NCBI GenBank assembly: GCA_016214125.1
Contig: JACRPC010000006.1
Coordinates: 1-64,000, forward strand
Direction of reading: 5' to 3'
DNA from: Rhodospirillales bacterium
GTDB taxonomy: Bacteria; Pseudomonadota; Alphaproteobacteria; Rhodospirillales; WMHbin7
Length of the DNA stretch: 64,000 bases
The translations under genes were made by a program, and so were the position numbers. Positions 17,901 through 26,493 of this stretch are shown piece after piece. Each line of letters begins with the position of its first letter. Positions within the stretch are counted from its first letter, which is position 1. Under the pieces are notes generated by a model. It was not told the origin of the DNA. It worked only from the letters and a program-made list of their open reading frames with translations, and made no database searches.

Positions 17901-19268
17901 CTAGACCGTCATCGCCTGGGCCACCTGGTCGAGCGCCCGGCCGAAGCGCTCCAGCATCTCCTCGATCTCGCCCTTGCTGATCACCAAAGGCGGCGAGAAG
18001 GCGATGGCGTCGCCCGCCATGGCGCGCAGGATGACGCCGTGCCGTTCGGCCGCCGCCACCACCTGGGCGCCGACGCCCAATTTCGGATCGAAATTGGCCC
18101 GGCTGGTCTTGTCGGCCACCAGTTCAATGGCGCCGATCAGCCCGATGCCGCGCACCTCACCCACCATTGGATGGTTGGCGAAGCGACGAAGCCCGGCCTG
18201 CAAGACTGGCCCGACCTGGCGAACATGGCCCAAGAGGTCGCGCTCCTCATAGATCGCCAGGGTCTCCAAGGCGATCGCCGCCGACAGCGGGTGGGCGGAG
18301 TAGGTGAAGCCGTGGCCGAAAGTGCCGATCTTGGCGCTTTGCGCGACCAGCGCCTGGAAGATGCGCTCGTTAATCAGCAGCGCCGAGATCGGCGCGTAGC
18401 CCGAAGACAGCGCCTTGGCCAGCGTCATCATGTCAGGCACAAGCTGGAAGGTCTGGCTGCCGAACCGGTTGCCGGTGCGGAAGAAGCCGCAGATGATCTC
18501 GTCGGCGATGAACAGCACGTCGTGCTTCTTCAACACCGCCTGGATCTTCTCGAAATAGCCGGCGGGCGGCACGATGACCCCGCCGGCGCCCATCACCGGT
18601 TCGGCGATGAAGGCGGCCACCGTTTCCGGCCCCTCGGCCTCGATCTGGCGGTCAAGCTCCTCGGCCAGGCGGGTGGCGAAATCCTCCTCGCTCTCGCCCG
18701 GGCGGCCGAAGCGGTAATGGTGCGGGCAGGCGGCGGCCAGGAAACCCGGCAGCGGCAGATCGAAATCGCGCTGGTTGTTGGGCAGATGGGTGAGGCTGGC
18801 GGTGGCGATGGTGACGCCGTGATAGCCCTTGGTGCGCGAGATGATCTTCTTCTTTTGTGGCCGGCCCAGCGCGTTGTTGACGTACCAGGCCAGCTTGATG
18901 GCGGTGTCGTTGGCCTCGGACCCCGAATTGGCGAAGAAGACCTTCGACATCGGCACCGGCGCCAGCGCCAAGAGCTTCTCGGCCAGTTCGATGCCCGGCC
19001 CGTGGCTCTTGTGGTTGAAGAGATGGGCGAAGGGCAGGCGCTCCATTTGCCGCTTGGCGGCTTCGGCCAGACGCGTCTCGCCGAAACCGAGCGAGGCGCA
19101 CCACAGCCCGGCCATGCCCTCGATATAGGCTTGACCGGATTCGTCGAACACCCGCACGCCCTCGCCCCGGACGATCACCAAGGGCCCCTTCTCGGGATGG
19201 AGCTTCAAGTTGGTGTAGGGATGGAGGACCGAGGCGATGTCGGCGTCACGAAGGGAATTCGAGCGCAT
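17901..19268 (-). CDS. Class III PLP-dependent omega-aminotransferase
   Basis: A 455-residue fold-type I aminotransferase that moves an amino group from an omega-amino acid, amine or similar donor. Lys285 in MTLAKALSSG should bind PLP. Asp256 in IADEIICGF contacts the cofactor, and the phosphate cup is NSGSEANDTA near 114. It converges on the cyclase-family gene with an eight-base gap. The pairing with a BKACE suggests that an amino-containing substrate is deaminated to the keto acid that BKACE cleaves. Specificity (beta-alanine, GABA, putrescine, taurine type) cannot be read from sequence. Confidence 0.92.
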   Translation of the reverse strand: MRSNSLRDADIASVLHPYTNLKLHPEKGPLVIVRGEGVRVFDESGQAYIEGMAGLWCASLGFGETRLAEAAKRQMERLPFAHLFNHKSHGPGIELAEKLLALAPVPMSKVFFANSGSEANDTAIKLAWYVNNALGRPQKKKIISRTKGYHGVTIATASLTHLPNNQRDFDLPLPGFLAAACPHHYRFGRPGESEEDFATRLAEELDRQIEAEGPETVAAFIAEPVMGAGGVIVPPAGYFEKIQAVLKKHDVLFIADEIICGFFRTGNRFGSQTFQLVPDMMTLAKALSSGYAPISALLINERIFQALVAQSAKIGTFGHGFTYSAHPLSAAIALETLAIYEERDLLGHVRQVGPVLQAGLRRFANHPMVGEVRGIGLIGAIELVADKTSRANFDPKLGVGAQVVAAAERHGVILRAMAGDAIAFSPPLVISKGEIEEMLERFGRALDQVAQAMTV

Positions 19269-19278
19269 GCGGATCTTC

Positions 19279-19668
19279 CTAGCTGGTGGGACGGCAATTG
19301 TCGCCCAGCCAGTGGGCGAACGCCACCTCGTCGATCTCGCCGGCGGCCAACTGGAGCACGGCGATCGTGGCTTCCGCCTCGCCGGCCGTCAGTTGGTAGC
19401 CGTCGGTCTCCAGGAAGATCGCCGCCGCCATGAAGGCGATGCGCTTGTTGCCGTCGATGAACGGGTGATTCTTCGCCAGGCCGAAGGCGTAGCTCGCCGC
19501 CAAGGCCACAATGTCGGCGCTTTCATAGGTATAACGATTGCGCGGCCGCTCGAGCGCCGATTCCAACAAGCCCGGATCGCGCAGGCCGCTCGCGCCCCCA
19601 TGTTCCGCCAAAACCCGCTCATGCACGGCAAGAACAAGCTTGAGCGACAGCCAAAGCGGCTCGCTCAT
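19279..19668 (-). CDS. doc: Doc-type toxin of a type II toxin-antitoxin pair
   Basis: A 129-residue Fic/Doc-fold protein. The Doc active-site motif is intact: His68, Asp72, Asn74, Lys75 and Arg76 in HPFIDGNKR. Phage P1 Doc phosphorylates elongation factor Tu and stops translation; this activity is inferred from the family. The start overlaps the antitoxin stop (ATGA at 19665-19668), the usual coupling of such pairs. It sits 10 bases beyond the aminotransferase start on the same strand, so read-through from the module into the aminotransferase is possible. Confidence 0.9.
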   Translation of the reverse strand: MSEPLWLSLKLVLAVHERVLAEHGGASGLRDPGLLESALERPRNRYTYESADIVALAASYAFGLAKNHPFIDGNKRIAFMAAAIFLETDGYQLTAGEAEATIAVLQLAAGEIDEVAFAHWLGDNCRPTS

Positions 19669-19892
19669 TTCGACAGTTCGCGCAAGGTGTTGCGATAGCG
19701 GCGCATCAGCCCGTCGGCGGCGTCCATCTGACGGTCGAAGGTATCGTCGAAGGGCGTGAGCGAAATGCTATCGGGTCCACGGATGATGACCAGCTTGTCG
19801 CCTTCGCCCACCCCCATGGCCTGCAATTCGGCCTTGCCGAGTATGACGCCCAGCGAATTGCCGATCCGGCGCACGGTGACTCTTTTGGTCAT
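19665..19892 (-). CDS. AbrB/MazE-type antitoxin partner of Doc
   Basis: A 75-residue protein with an N-terminal swapped-hairpin AbrB DNA-binding domain, recognisable as VTVRRIGNSLGVILGKAELQ. The acidic and helical C-terminal tail (about 50-75) should neutralise Doc. The ATG at 19892 is set by a strong AAAGGAG six bases upstream, and longer upstream frames lack this. The canonical Doc partner is Phd; an AbrB-type partner is a known alternative. Autoregulation through the palindrome at 19930-19947 is likely. Confidence 0.87.
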   Translation of the reverse strand: MTKRVTVRRIGNSLGVILGKAELQAMGVGEGDKLVIIRGPDSISLTPFDDTFDRQMDAADGLMRRYRNTLRELSK

Positions 19893-19929
19893 GGCGGACT
19901 CCTTTCGAGACTCATGGGCCTTCGATGGC

Positions 19930-19947
19930 TTATAACATATGTTATAA
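19930..19947. promoter_or_regulatory. Palindromic operator of the antitoxin-toxin operon
   Basis: A perfect 18-base palindrome, TTATAACATATGTTATAA, lies 38 bases upstream of the antitoxin start. It is strikingly AT-rich in this GC-rich sequence. On the minus strand a TTGACG (19967-19962) precedes it and a -10-like TATAAC lies inside it. Binding of the AbrB-type antitoxin here would cover the -10 region. Confidence 0.75.
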
Positions 19948-19977
19948 CTCGTTGGCCGCGACGTCAACGCCCACGAA

Positions 19978-20005
19978 AAACCCCCGGGGTTGCCCCCGGG
20001 GGTTT
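19978..20005 (-). terminator. Rho-independent terminator of icd
   Basis: A 12-base stem (AAACCCCCGGGG on the plus strand paired with CCCCGGGGGTTT) with loop TTGC is followed on the minus strand by a short T run. It lies 29 bases beyond the icd stop codon and ahead of the toxin-antitoxin promoter. Confidence 0.85.
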
Positions 20006-20033
20006 CGCGGCATCTCTCGCTCGGCGAGGAGAT

Positions 20034-21251
20034 TTACATCCCCATCGCCTTGCGCAAATTGGCGTCCAGCGTGTCGAGGAACTTGGTGGTGGTGAGCCAA
20101 GGCTGATCGGGCCCGATCAGGATCGCCAGATCCTTGGTCATCTGGCCGGATTCGACCGTCTCGACGCAGACCCGCTCCAGGGTCTCGGCGAAGCGCGCCA
20201 CCTCGGGGGTGTCGTCGAACTTGGCGCGGTAGATGAGGCCCTGGGTCCAGGCGAAGATCGAGGCGATCGGGTTGGTCGAGGTCGCCTTGCCCTTCTGGTG
20301 CTCGCGGTAATGGCGGGTCACCGTGCCGTGCGCGGCCTCGGCCTCGACGGTCTTGCCGTCGGGCGAGAGCAGCACCGAGGTCATCAGGCCCAAGGAGCCG
20401 AAGCCCTGGGCCACGGTGTCCGACTGCACGTCGCCGTCATAGTTCTTGCACGCCCAGACGAAATTGCCCGACCATTTCAGGGCCGAGGCCACCATGTCGT
20501 CGATCAGCCGGTGCTCGTAGGTGATACCCTTGCCGTCGAACTGGGCCTTGAACTCCTTGTTGAAGACCTCTTCGAACAGATCCTTGAAGCGGCCGTCATA
20601 GGCCTTGAGGATGGTGTTCTTGGTCGACAGATAGACCGGCCAGCCCTTCATCAGCCCGTAATTGAAGCAGGCCCGGGCGAAGCCGCGGATCGATTCGTCC
20701 AGATTGTACATGCCCATGGCGACGCCCGAGCCCGGGAAATCGAACACCTCGTGCTCGATGGGGGCGCCGCCATCCTTGGGCACGAATTTGATGGTGAGCT
20801 TGCCGGGGCCGGGAATCTTGAAATCGGTGGCGCGGTACTGGTCGCCGAAGGCGTGGCGGCCAATCACGATCGGCTGGGTCCAGCCGGGCACCAGGCGCGG
20901 CACGTTCTTGCAGATGATGGGGGCGCGAAACACGGTGCCGTCCAGAATGTTGCGGATGGTGCCGTTGGGCGACTTCCACATCTTCTTCAGATTGAATTCC
21001 TTCACCCGCGCTTCGTCGGGCGTGATGGTGGCGCATTTCACGCCGACGCCGTACTTCTTGATGGCGTTGGCGGACTCGATGGTCACCTGATCGTCGGTCT
21101 TGTCGCGGTATTCGATGCCGAGATCGTAGTATTTCAGGTCGATGTCGAGATAAGGCAGGATCAGCTTGTCCTTGATGAACTGCCAGATGATGCGGGTCAT
21201 CTCGTCGCCGTCAAGCTCGACGACCGGATTCTTCACCTTGATCTTCTTCAT
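20034..21251 (-). CDS. icd: NADP-dependent isocitrate dehydrogenase
   Basis: A 405-residue isocitrate dehydrogenase of the homodimeric, eukaryote-like type usual in Alphaproteobacteria. It oxidatively decarboxylates isocitrate to 2-oxoglutarate in the TCA cycle. Clear family segments are [20 protein letters not shown], the isocitrate-binding [16 protein letters not shown], and [16 protein letters not shown]. The ATG at 21251 is preferred to a TTG two codons upstream because GAGGAG is eight bases before it. It is a single-gene unit with its own promoter and terminator. Confidence 0.97.
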   Translation of the reverse strand: MKKIKVKNPVVELDGDEMTRIIWQFIKDKLILPYLDIDLKYYDLGIEYRDKTDDQVTIESANAIKKYGVGVKCATITPDEARVKEFNLKKMWKSPNGTIRNILDGTVFRAPIICKNVPRLVPGWTQPIVIGRHAFGDQYRATDFKIPGPGKLTIKFVPKDGGAPIEHEVFDFPGSGVAMGMYNLDESIRGFARACFNYGLMKGWPVYLSTKNTILKAYDGRFKDLFEEVFNKEFKAQFDGKGITYEHRLIDDMVASALKWSGNFVWACKNYDGDVQSDTVAQGFGSLGLMTSVLLSPDGKTVEAEAAHGTVTRHYREHQKGKATSTNPIASIFAWTQGLIYRAKFDDTPEVARFAETLERVCVETVESGQMTKDLAILIGPDQPWLTTTKFLDTLDANLRKAMGM

Positions 21252-21340
21252 TCCCAACTCTCCTCGGAAGGCCGTAAGGCGGATGAATGTCCGCTGGGGA
21301 GCGCCCCAGCCACGCGCGAAGTCCGGCGACGGACCGCGGC

Positions 21341-21369
21341 AAAATAGGCAGTTCCCCGCCCGAAAGCAA
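21341..21369 (-). promoter_or_regulatory. Promoter and leader hairpin upstream of icd
   Basis: On the minus strand TTGCTT (21369-21364), a 17-base spacer, and TATTTT (21346-21341) form a plausible promoter. The resulting leader of about 80 bases contains a seven-base hairpin, GCTGGGG / CCCCAGC, at 21293-21310. Confidence 0.5.
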
Positions 21370-21418
21370 GAGGGCGAACCTACCCGGTCCGGCCCGTTTC
21401 CCTGACCGGCTTGGCCGC

Positions 21419-21796
21419 TTAGACCCGGTTGCTGATTTCGATCAGATTGCCGTCGGGATCGCGCAGATAGATCGAGCGCAGCGGTCCGGTGGCGCCGGTG
21501 CGCGCGACCGGCCCTTCGATGATGGGAATCCCTTTATTTTTCAAATCATTAACTACGGCATCGAGCGGCCTTCCAGTCAGGAAGCACAGATCGGCCGAGC
21601 CCGGCGTCGGGCGGGCCGCCTTGGGTTCAAACTCGGCGCCCGCCTGATGCAGGTTGATCTTCTGCGTGCCAAAGGCCAGGGCCTTGCGCCCGCCGGCGAA
21701 CGCCACCGGCCGCATGCCCAGCGCGTCCTGGTAAAAAGCGAGGCTGGCCTCGACATCCCGAACGGTCAGAACGAGGTGATCGAGCCCCTCGATCAC
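21419..21796 (-). CDS. VOC-family (glyoxalase/bleomycin-resistance fold) protein
   Basis: A 125-residue single-domain vicinal-oxygen-chelate protein. It begins [20 protein letters not shown] with a likely metal-binding His7. The C-terminal [14 protein letters not shown] is the standard second half, with a Glu ligand. The GTG start at 21796 overlaps the stop of the MFS gene (GTGA), indicating coupling. It may be a small lyase, dioxygenase or resistance protein acting on the same compound the transporter handles; the substrate is unknown. Confidence 0.85.
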   Translation of the reverse strand: MIEGLDHLVLTVRDVEASLAFYQDALGMRPVAFAGGRKALAFGTQKINLHQAGAEFEPKAARPTPGSADLCFLTGRPLDAVVNDLKNKGIPIIEGPVARTGATGPLRSIYLRDPDGNLIEISNRV

Positions 21797-22995
21797 GCCG
21801 CCGCCTCGGCCGCCACCGCGCCACCGGGCTTGTCTTGGGGCAAAAGCAGGCTCATGGCGGCCACGAAGCCCGCCATCACCGCCAGCATGACGAACACCCA
21901 AAGGAAATCGCCGGTGGCTTTCAAGATGATCGCCATCAGCGGCACACCCAGCCCGCTCACCCCGAAGGAGAGGATGAATTTGAGGCCGAAGGCGGTGCCC
22001 CGCCAGCGGGCCGGCGTGTAGCGGGCCAACAGGCTGTTTTCGGTCGGGATGCCGGCATGGTTGAAGGCCACCATGGCCAGCGCCACCGCGAACAGGGGCG
22101 GCCCGCCCAGGATGGCGGCCATCGCCAAGAGCGGCACTTGGGCCAGATAGACCAGCCCATAGACGTTGCGCAAGGGATAGCGATCGGCCCAATGGCCGGC
22201 CACCACCTGGAACAGCCCGGCCGAGGCATAGATGACCGTCACCATCAAGCCGACGCCCAGCAGCCCTTCGCCCAGATAATTGCCCAGCCGGGCCTCGAAC
22301 AGCTTGGGCAGCGCCGGCATCGTCACCTGATAGACCATGCCAGTGCAGAGCATGGTGAGCGTCAGGATGATTCCGGCCCGCCAAGTCTCGCCGCGCGAGG
22401 GCGGCGGCGTCGGTTTCAGATCCTCTTTGATCTCGACCACCTGACGCCTCGCCAGGCTCACGCAGAACACCAGCCCGGTCGCCAGCACCAGCAGTCCCGG
22501 CACCAGGAAGGCGGCCTGCCAGCCAAAGGCGTCCGCCAAGGCGCCGGCGACGATGCCGCCCAAAGCCGAGCCCAAGCCGCCGAAGATGCCGTTGATGCCC
22601 AGCACCTTGCCGCGATTGTGGGCGTTGCGCACCAGCCAGGCGGTGCCGACCGGGTGATAGATCGAGCCGAAGAAGCCCAACCCGGCTAGGCCCAGCGCCA
22701 ATTGGAAGGGCGTGGTGGCGAAGCCGGTGGCCACCGCCGCCAGACCAAGCCCGAAGAAATAGACCACCATCATGCCGACCGCGCTCCAGCGGTCGCCCAA
22801 AAGCCCGGCCACCGGCGCCAGCACGCCATAAAGCAGCTTGCCGGCGATGATCAGCATCAGCGCGTCTTCATAGGGAATGCCCATCGCCTTGGGGAGCGCC
22901 AGGGCCACCACGAAGAAGATCGGCTCGAACAGATGCGAATAGACATGGCCGACGCAGGAATAGGCAAGGGCGGCGCGGGCGGTGGCCTGGGACAT
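21793..22995 (-). CDS. Major facilitator superfamily transporter
   Basis: A 400-residue protein with about twelve membrane segments and a GDRWS-type loop between segments 2 and 3. The central cytoplasmic loop (about residues 180-200) is charged, and family repeats are visible in both halves (VAGLLGDRWSAVG, VVAGHWADRYPLRN). It is coupled to the VOC gene downstream. Substrate and direction are not predictable. Confidence 0.88.
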   Translation of the reverse strand: MSQATARAALAYSCVGHVYSHLFEPIFFVVALALPKAMGIPYEDALMLIIAGKLLYGVLAPVAGLLGDRWSAVGMMVVYFFGLGLAAVATGFATTPFQLALGLAGLGFFGSIYHPVGTAWLVRNAHNRGKVLGINGIFGGLGSALGGIVAGALADAFGWQAAFLVPGLLVLATGLVFCVSLARRQVVEIKEDLKPTPPPSRGETWRAGIILTLTMLCTGMVYQVTMPALPKLFEARLGNYLGEGLLGVGLMVTVIYASAGLFQVVAGHWADRYPLRNVYGLVYLAQVPLLAMAAILGGPPLFAVALAMVAFNHAGIPTENSLLARYTPARWRGTAFGLKFILSFGVSGLGVPLMAIILKATGDFLWVFVMLAVMAGFVAAMSLLLPQDKPGGAVAAEAAA

Positions 22996-23156
22996 GGGCG
23001 GGTTCCGTTGGGTTCGCGATCTCCAGCTAACCCTTGGATAACGTCCGCGTCAACCGCGGCAAATCCCCTGGGCGCCAAGGGAATAGGCCGGCTTCCCAGG
23101 CGGGCGCAAAGCGGTTAAAGTTGGAACAACGACAAGGATGGGGGAACGAAGAGGCT

Positions 23157-25649
23157 ATGGACACACCGTCGTCGGCCCTGGCGACGTCGGACAGCGACGT
23201 CGAATCCTTCAAGCGGCGCCTGCTCGACCATCTCGTCCACACGGTGGGCAAGGATCAGGTCACCTGTACACCCCGCGACTGGTATCACGCGCTGGCCCGC
23301 ACGGTGCGCGATCTTCTGGTCGAGATGTGGATGGATTCGACCCGCGCCACCTATCGCGGCGACGTCAAGCGCATCTACTACCTGTCCTTGGAATTCCTGA
23401 TCGGCCGCTCGCTCATCAACAATCTGTTGAACATCGGCTTCGTCGACATCTGCCGCCAGGCCCTGGCCGATTTGAAGCTCGATCTCGACGTCATCGCCGA
23501 GGAGGAGCCCGAGGCGGCGCTCGGCAATGGCGGGCTGGGACGGCTGGCCGCCTGCCTGATCGATTCGATGGCCACGGTGGGGATTCCCGGCTACGGCTAC
23601 GGCATCCGCTACGATTACGGCATGTTTTCGCAGGTGATCGAGAACGGCTTTCAGACCGAGCTTCCGGAAAACTGGCTGCGCTTCGGCAATCCCTGGGAAT
23701 TCGCACGGCCGGAAGTGGTCTATACGGTCAAGTTCTTCGGCCGATCGGTGCCCTACCACGAGCCCGACGGGCGGCTGTCCTACGATTGGACGGACGCCGA
23801 GGAAGTGTTGGCGATGGCCTACGACCAGCCGGTGCCGGGCTACGGCGCCTGGACGGTCAACAACATCCGTCTGTGGGCCTCGAAATCGTCGCGCGCCTTC
23901 GATTTGAAGCGCTTCAATCAGGGCGACTATATGGCCGCCATCCGCGACCAGGGCGAATCGGAAAACCTCTCCAAGGTGCTCTATCCCGACGATTCCACCT
24001 CGATGGGCAAGGCGCTGCGCTTGAAGCAGGAATATTTCTTCGTCTCCGCCTCGCTGCAAGACATCCTGCGCCGCTACCTCTCGCAGCATAAGGGCTTCGG
24101 CGAAATGCCGAACAAGGTGGCGATCCAGCTCAACGACACCCACCCCTCGATGGCGGTGGCCGAGATGATGCGCCTGCTTCTCGACCAATATGGGCTGGAT
24201 TGGGACGAAGCCTGGGCGACCTCGGTCGGCGTTTTCAGCTACACCAACCACACGCTTCTCCCCGAGGCGCTGGAGACCTGGCCGCTGCCCTTGGTCGAGA
24301 CCATGCTGCCGCGGCTGATGCAGATCATCTTCGAGATCAACCGCCGTTTCTTGGACGAAGTGAGCCACCGTTTCCCCGGCGACGACGATCTGGTGCGCCG
24401 GGTTTCGCTGATCGACGAGGCGGGCGAGCGCCGGGTGCGCATGGCCCATCTGGCCTTCGTCGGCTCGCACCGGGTGAACGGGGTGGCGCGCATCCACACC
24501 GACCTGATGAAGACCACCATCTTCGCCGATTTCCAGCGCATCTATCCCGATCGCATCGTCAACAAGACCAACGGCGTCACGCCCCGGCGCTGGCTCAACC
24601 AGGCCAACCGCGATCTGTCGACGCTCATCACCCAGGAGGTGGGCGAGGATTGGACCGCCGATCTCGATCAGCTTCGCAAGCTGGTGGGCGTCGCCGAGGA
24701 TCGCGGCTTCCAGGATGCCTTCCGCACCATCAAGAAGGACAACAAGCAACGCCTGGCCAAGCTGGTCAAGGACCGGCTCGGCCTTGTCTTGGACGAGAAA
24801 TCGCTGTTCGACGTGCATGTCAAGCGCATCCACGAATACAAGCGCCAGCTTCTCAACGTGCTGCACGTCATCTCGCGCTACAACCGCCTGCGCGCCGGCG
24901 GCAAGGGCGCCAACCTGCCGCCGCGCACCGTCCTCTTCGCCGGCAAGGCGGCCCCCGGTTATTGGATGGCGAAACTGATCATCACCCTGATCAACGACGT
25001 CGCCAAGGTGGTTAATGCCGATCCGGCGGTCAAGGATCGCTTGAAGGTGGTGTTTTTGCCCAACTACAACGTCTCGCTCGCCCAGCGGATCATTCCGGCC
25101 GCCGACCTCTCCGAGCAGATTTCCACCGCCGGCACCGAGGCCTCGGGCACCGGCAACATGAAGCTGGCCCTGAACGGCGCGCTCACCATCGGCACCCGCG
25201 ACGGCGCCAACATCGAGATCGCCGAGGAAGTGGGCGAAGAGAACGTCTTCTTCTTCGGCCTGTTGGCCGATCAGGTGATGGCGCTGCACCAATCGGGCAG
25301 CTACGATCCCACCGCGCTGGTGCGGGCCAACGCCGAACTGGCCGAGGTGATCGACATGATCGGCAACGGCTTCTTTTCGCCCGATCAGCGCGACCGTTAC
25401 CGCCCGATCGTCGACACCCTCACCACGCACGGCGATTTCTACCTTCTTGTTGCCGATTACCCGGATTACCTGGCCAGCCACGCCAAGGTCGACGCGCTGT
25501 GGAAGACCAGCCGCGACTGGACCGCCAAGGCGATCCTCAACGTCGCCCGCATGGGCAAGTTCTCAAGCGATCTCACCGTGCTCGACTACGCCACCGACAT
25601 CTGGAACGTCCGCCCCTACCGGCCGGCGCCGGGCACCCACCGTCATTGA
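23157..25649 (+). CDS. glgP: Glycogen phosphorylase
   Basis: An 830-residue glycosyltransferase family 35 enzyme that releases glucose 1-phosphate from glycogen. The PLP-binding Lys669 is in the signature GTGNMKLALNG. The active-site region includes EEPEAALGNGGLGRLAACLI near 120 and NDTHPSMAVAEMM near 330. The ATG at 23157 gives the usual family length, while an in-frame start 41 codons earlier adds a low-complexity basic stretch without homology. No other glycogen gene is in the window. Confidence 0.96.
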   Translation: MDTPSSALATSDSDVESFKRRLLDHLVHTVGKDQVTCTPRDWYHALARTVRDLLVEMWMDSTRATYRGDVKRIYYLSLEFLIGRSLINNLLNIGFVDICRQALADLKLDLDVIAEEEPEAALGNGGLGRLAACLIDSMATVGIPGYGYGIRYDYGMFSQVIENGFQTELPENWLRFGNPWEFARPEVVYTVKFFGRSVPYHEPDGRLSYDWTDAEEVLAMAYDQPVPGYGAWTVNNIRLWASKSSRAFDLKRFNQGDYMAAIRDQGESENLSKVLYPDDSTSMGKALRLKQEYFFVSASLQDILRRYLSQHKGFGEMPNKVAIQLNDTHPSMAVAEMMRLLLDQYGLDWDEAWATSVGVFSYTNHTLLPEALETWPLPLVETMLPRLMQIIFEINRRFLDEVSHRFPGDDDLVRRVSLIDEAGERRVRMAHLAFVGSHRVNGVARIHTDLMKTTIFADFQRIYPDRIVNKTNGVTPRRWLNQANRDLSTLITQEVGEDWTADLDQLRKLVGVAEDRGFQDAFRTIKKDNKQRLAKLVKDRLGLVLDEKSLFDVHVKRIHEYKRQLLNVLHVISRYNRLRAGGKGANLPPRTVLFAGKAAPGYWMAKLIITLINDVAKVVNADPAVKDRLKVVFLPNYNVSLAQRIIPAADLSEQISTAGTEASGTGNMKLALNGALTIGTRDGANIEIAEEVGEENVFFFGLLADQVMALHQSGSYDPTALVRANAELAEVIDMIGNGFFSPDQRDRYRPIVDTLTTHGDFYLLVADYPDYLASHAKVDALWKTSRDWTAKAILNVARMGKFSSDLTVLDYATDIWNVRPYRPAPGTHRH

Positions 25650-25680
25650 TGCCGCCCTCACCGCCCTTGTTGCCCCGGCC

Positions 25681-26493
25681 ATGACCTTCATCGATCAAAG
25701 CGCCCTGCCCACCACCGGCAACCGCGAAATCGACCGCGATCACAACGAGATCGCCGATCGCGTCAACGCCATCTACGCCGCCTGGCAGACCGACGGCACC
25801 TGCCGGCTCTTGCGGCCGCATCTGGAAGCGCTTCTGGAAACGCTGCGCGGCCATTTCGCCAAGGAGATCACCATCGCCCGGGGCGCCGGCTACAAGGCCT
25901 GGGTGGAGCACCACACCCGCCACGCCGAATTCCTCGCCCGCCTGCAGCGCTTCATCGACACCTGCGAGAACTGCGATTCCGGCCATCCGCTCGACATCAG
26001 CCTCTTCCGCATCCTGGAGACCCATCTCTACGAGCATGAGATGACCCTGGACCAGGACATGTGGGCGCTGTGGAGCGAACCCGACGCCGGTTCCGACCAA
26101 CCGCTGATCCTCTGGCGGCCCGAATTCTCGGTAGGAGTCGAGCAGATCGATCAGCAGCACCGTTTCCTCATTCGGATGCTGAACGATTTCTTCCTCAGCC
26201 TCGACGGTCCGGCGGCGCTCGCCGATCATCACCAGCGCCTGAAGGCGATCCTGAACGAAACCGAGCGCCATTTCCGCTCCGAGGAGCAGTATTTCTCCCA
26301 CCTGCCGGCGGAAGAGGCCGAACGCCATCGCCTGGCGCACGACCAGCTTCTCAAGGAACTGATGCTGGCGATCAAGGACCGCGAGGCGTTCGGCGCCGAC
26401 GATCTCAAAGCGCTGTTGGCCGGCTTCCTGCGCTATTGGCTGATCGACCACATCGTCAACATCGATGCCAAATTGCGTGACTTCCTCCGCTAA
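25681..26493 (+). CDS. Tandem (two-domain) bacteriohemerythrin
   Basis: A 270-residue protein built of two complete hemerythrin domains, each expected to bind a di-iron site and O2. Domain 1 (about 5-130) has His21, His58, Glu62, His77, His81, His119 and Asp124. Domain 2 (about 145-268) has His160, His197, Glu201, His216, His220, His257 and Asp262. All seven classical ligands are thus present in both. Most bacteriohemerythrins have one domain of about 130 residues. There is no signal peptide or membrane segment, so it is cytoplasmic. The ATG at 25681 follows glgP by 31 bases, and its 3' end overlaps the next gene by 29 bases. Confidence 0.9.
   Translation: MTFIDQSALPTTGNREIDRDHNEIADRVNAIYAAWQTDGTCRLLRPHLEALLETLRGHFAKEITIARGAGYKAWVEHHTRHAEFLARLQRFIDTCENCDSGHPLDISLFRILETHLYEHEMTLDQDMWALWSEPDAGSDQPLILWRPEFSVGVEQIDQQHRFLIRMLNDFFLSLDGPAALADHHQRLKAILNETERHFRSEEQYFSHLPAEEAERHRLAHDQLLKELMLAIKDREAFGADDLKALLAGFLRYWLIDHIVNIDAKLRDFLR

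Noticed and set aside
23115-25481. A 788-codon open frame antisense to glgP
   Set aside because: Its composition (His, Asp, Val, Ala and Gly rich) mirrors the codon use of glgP on the other strand. There is no family motif or ribosome-binding site.
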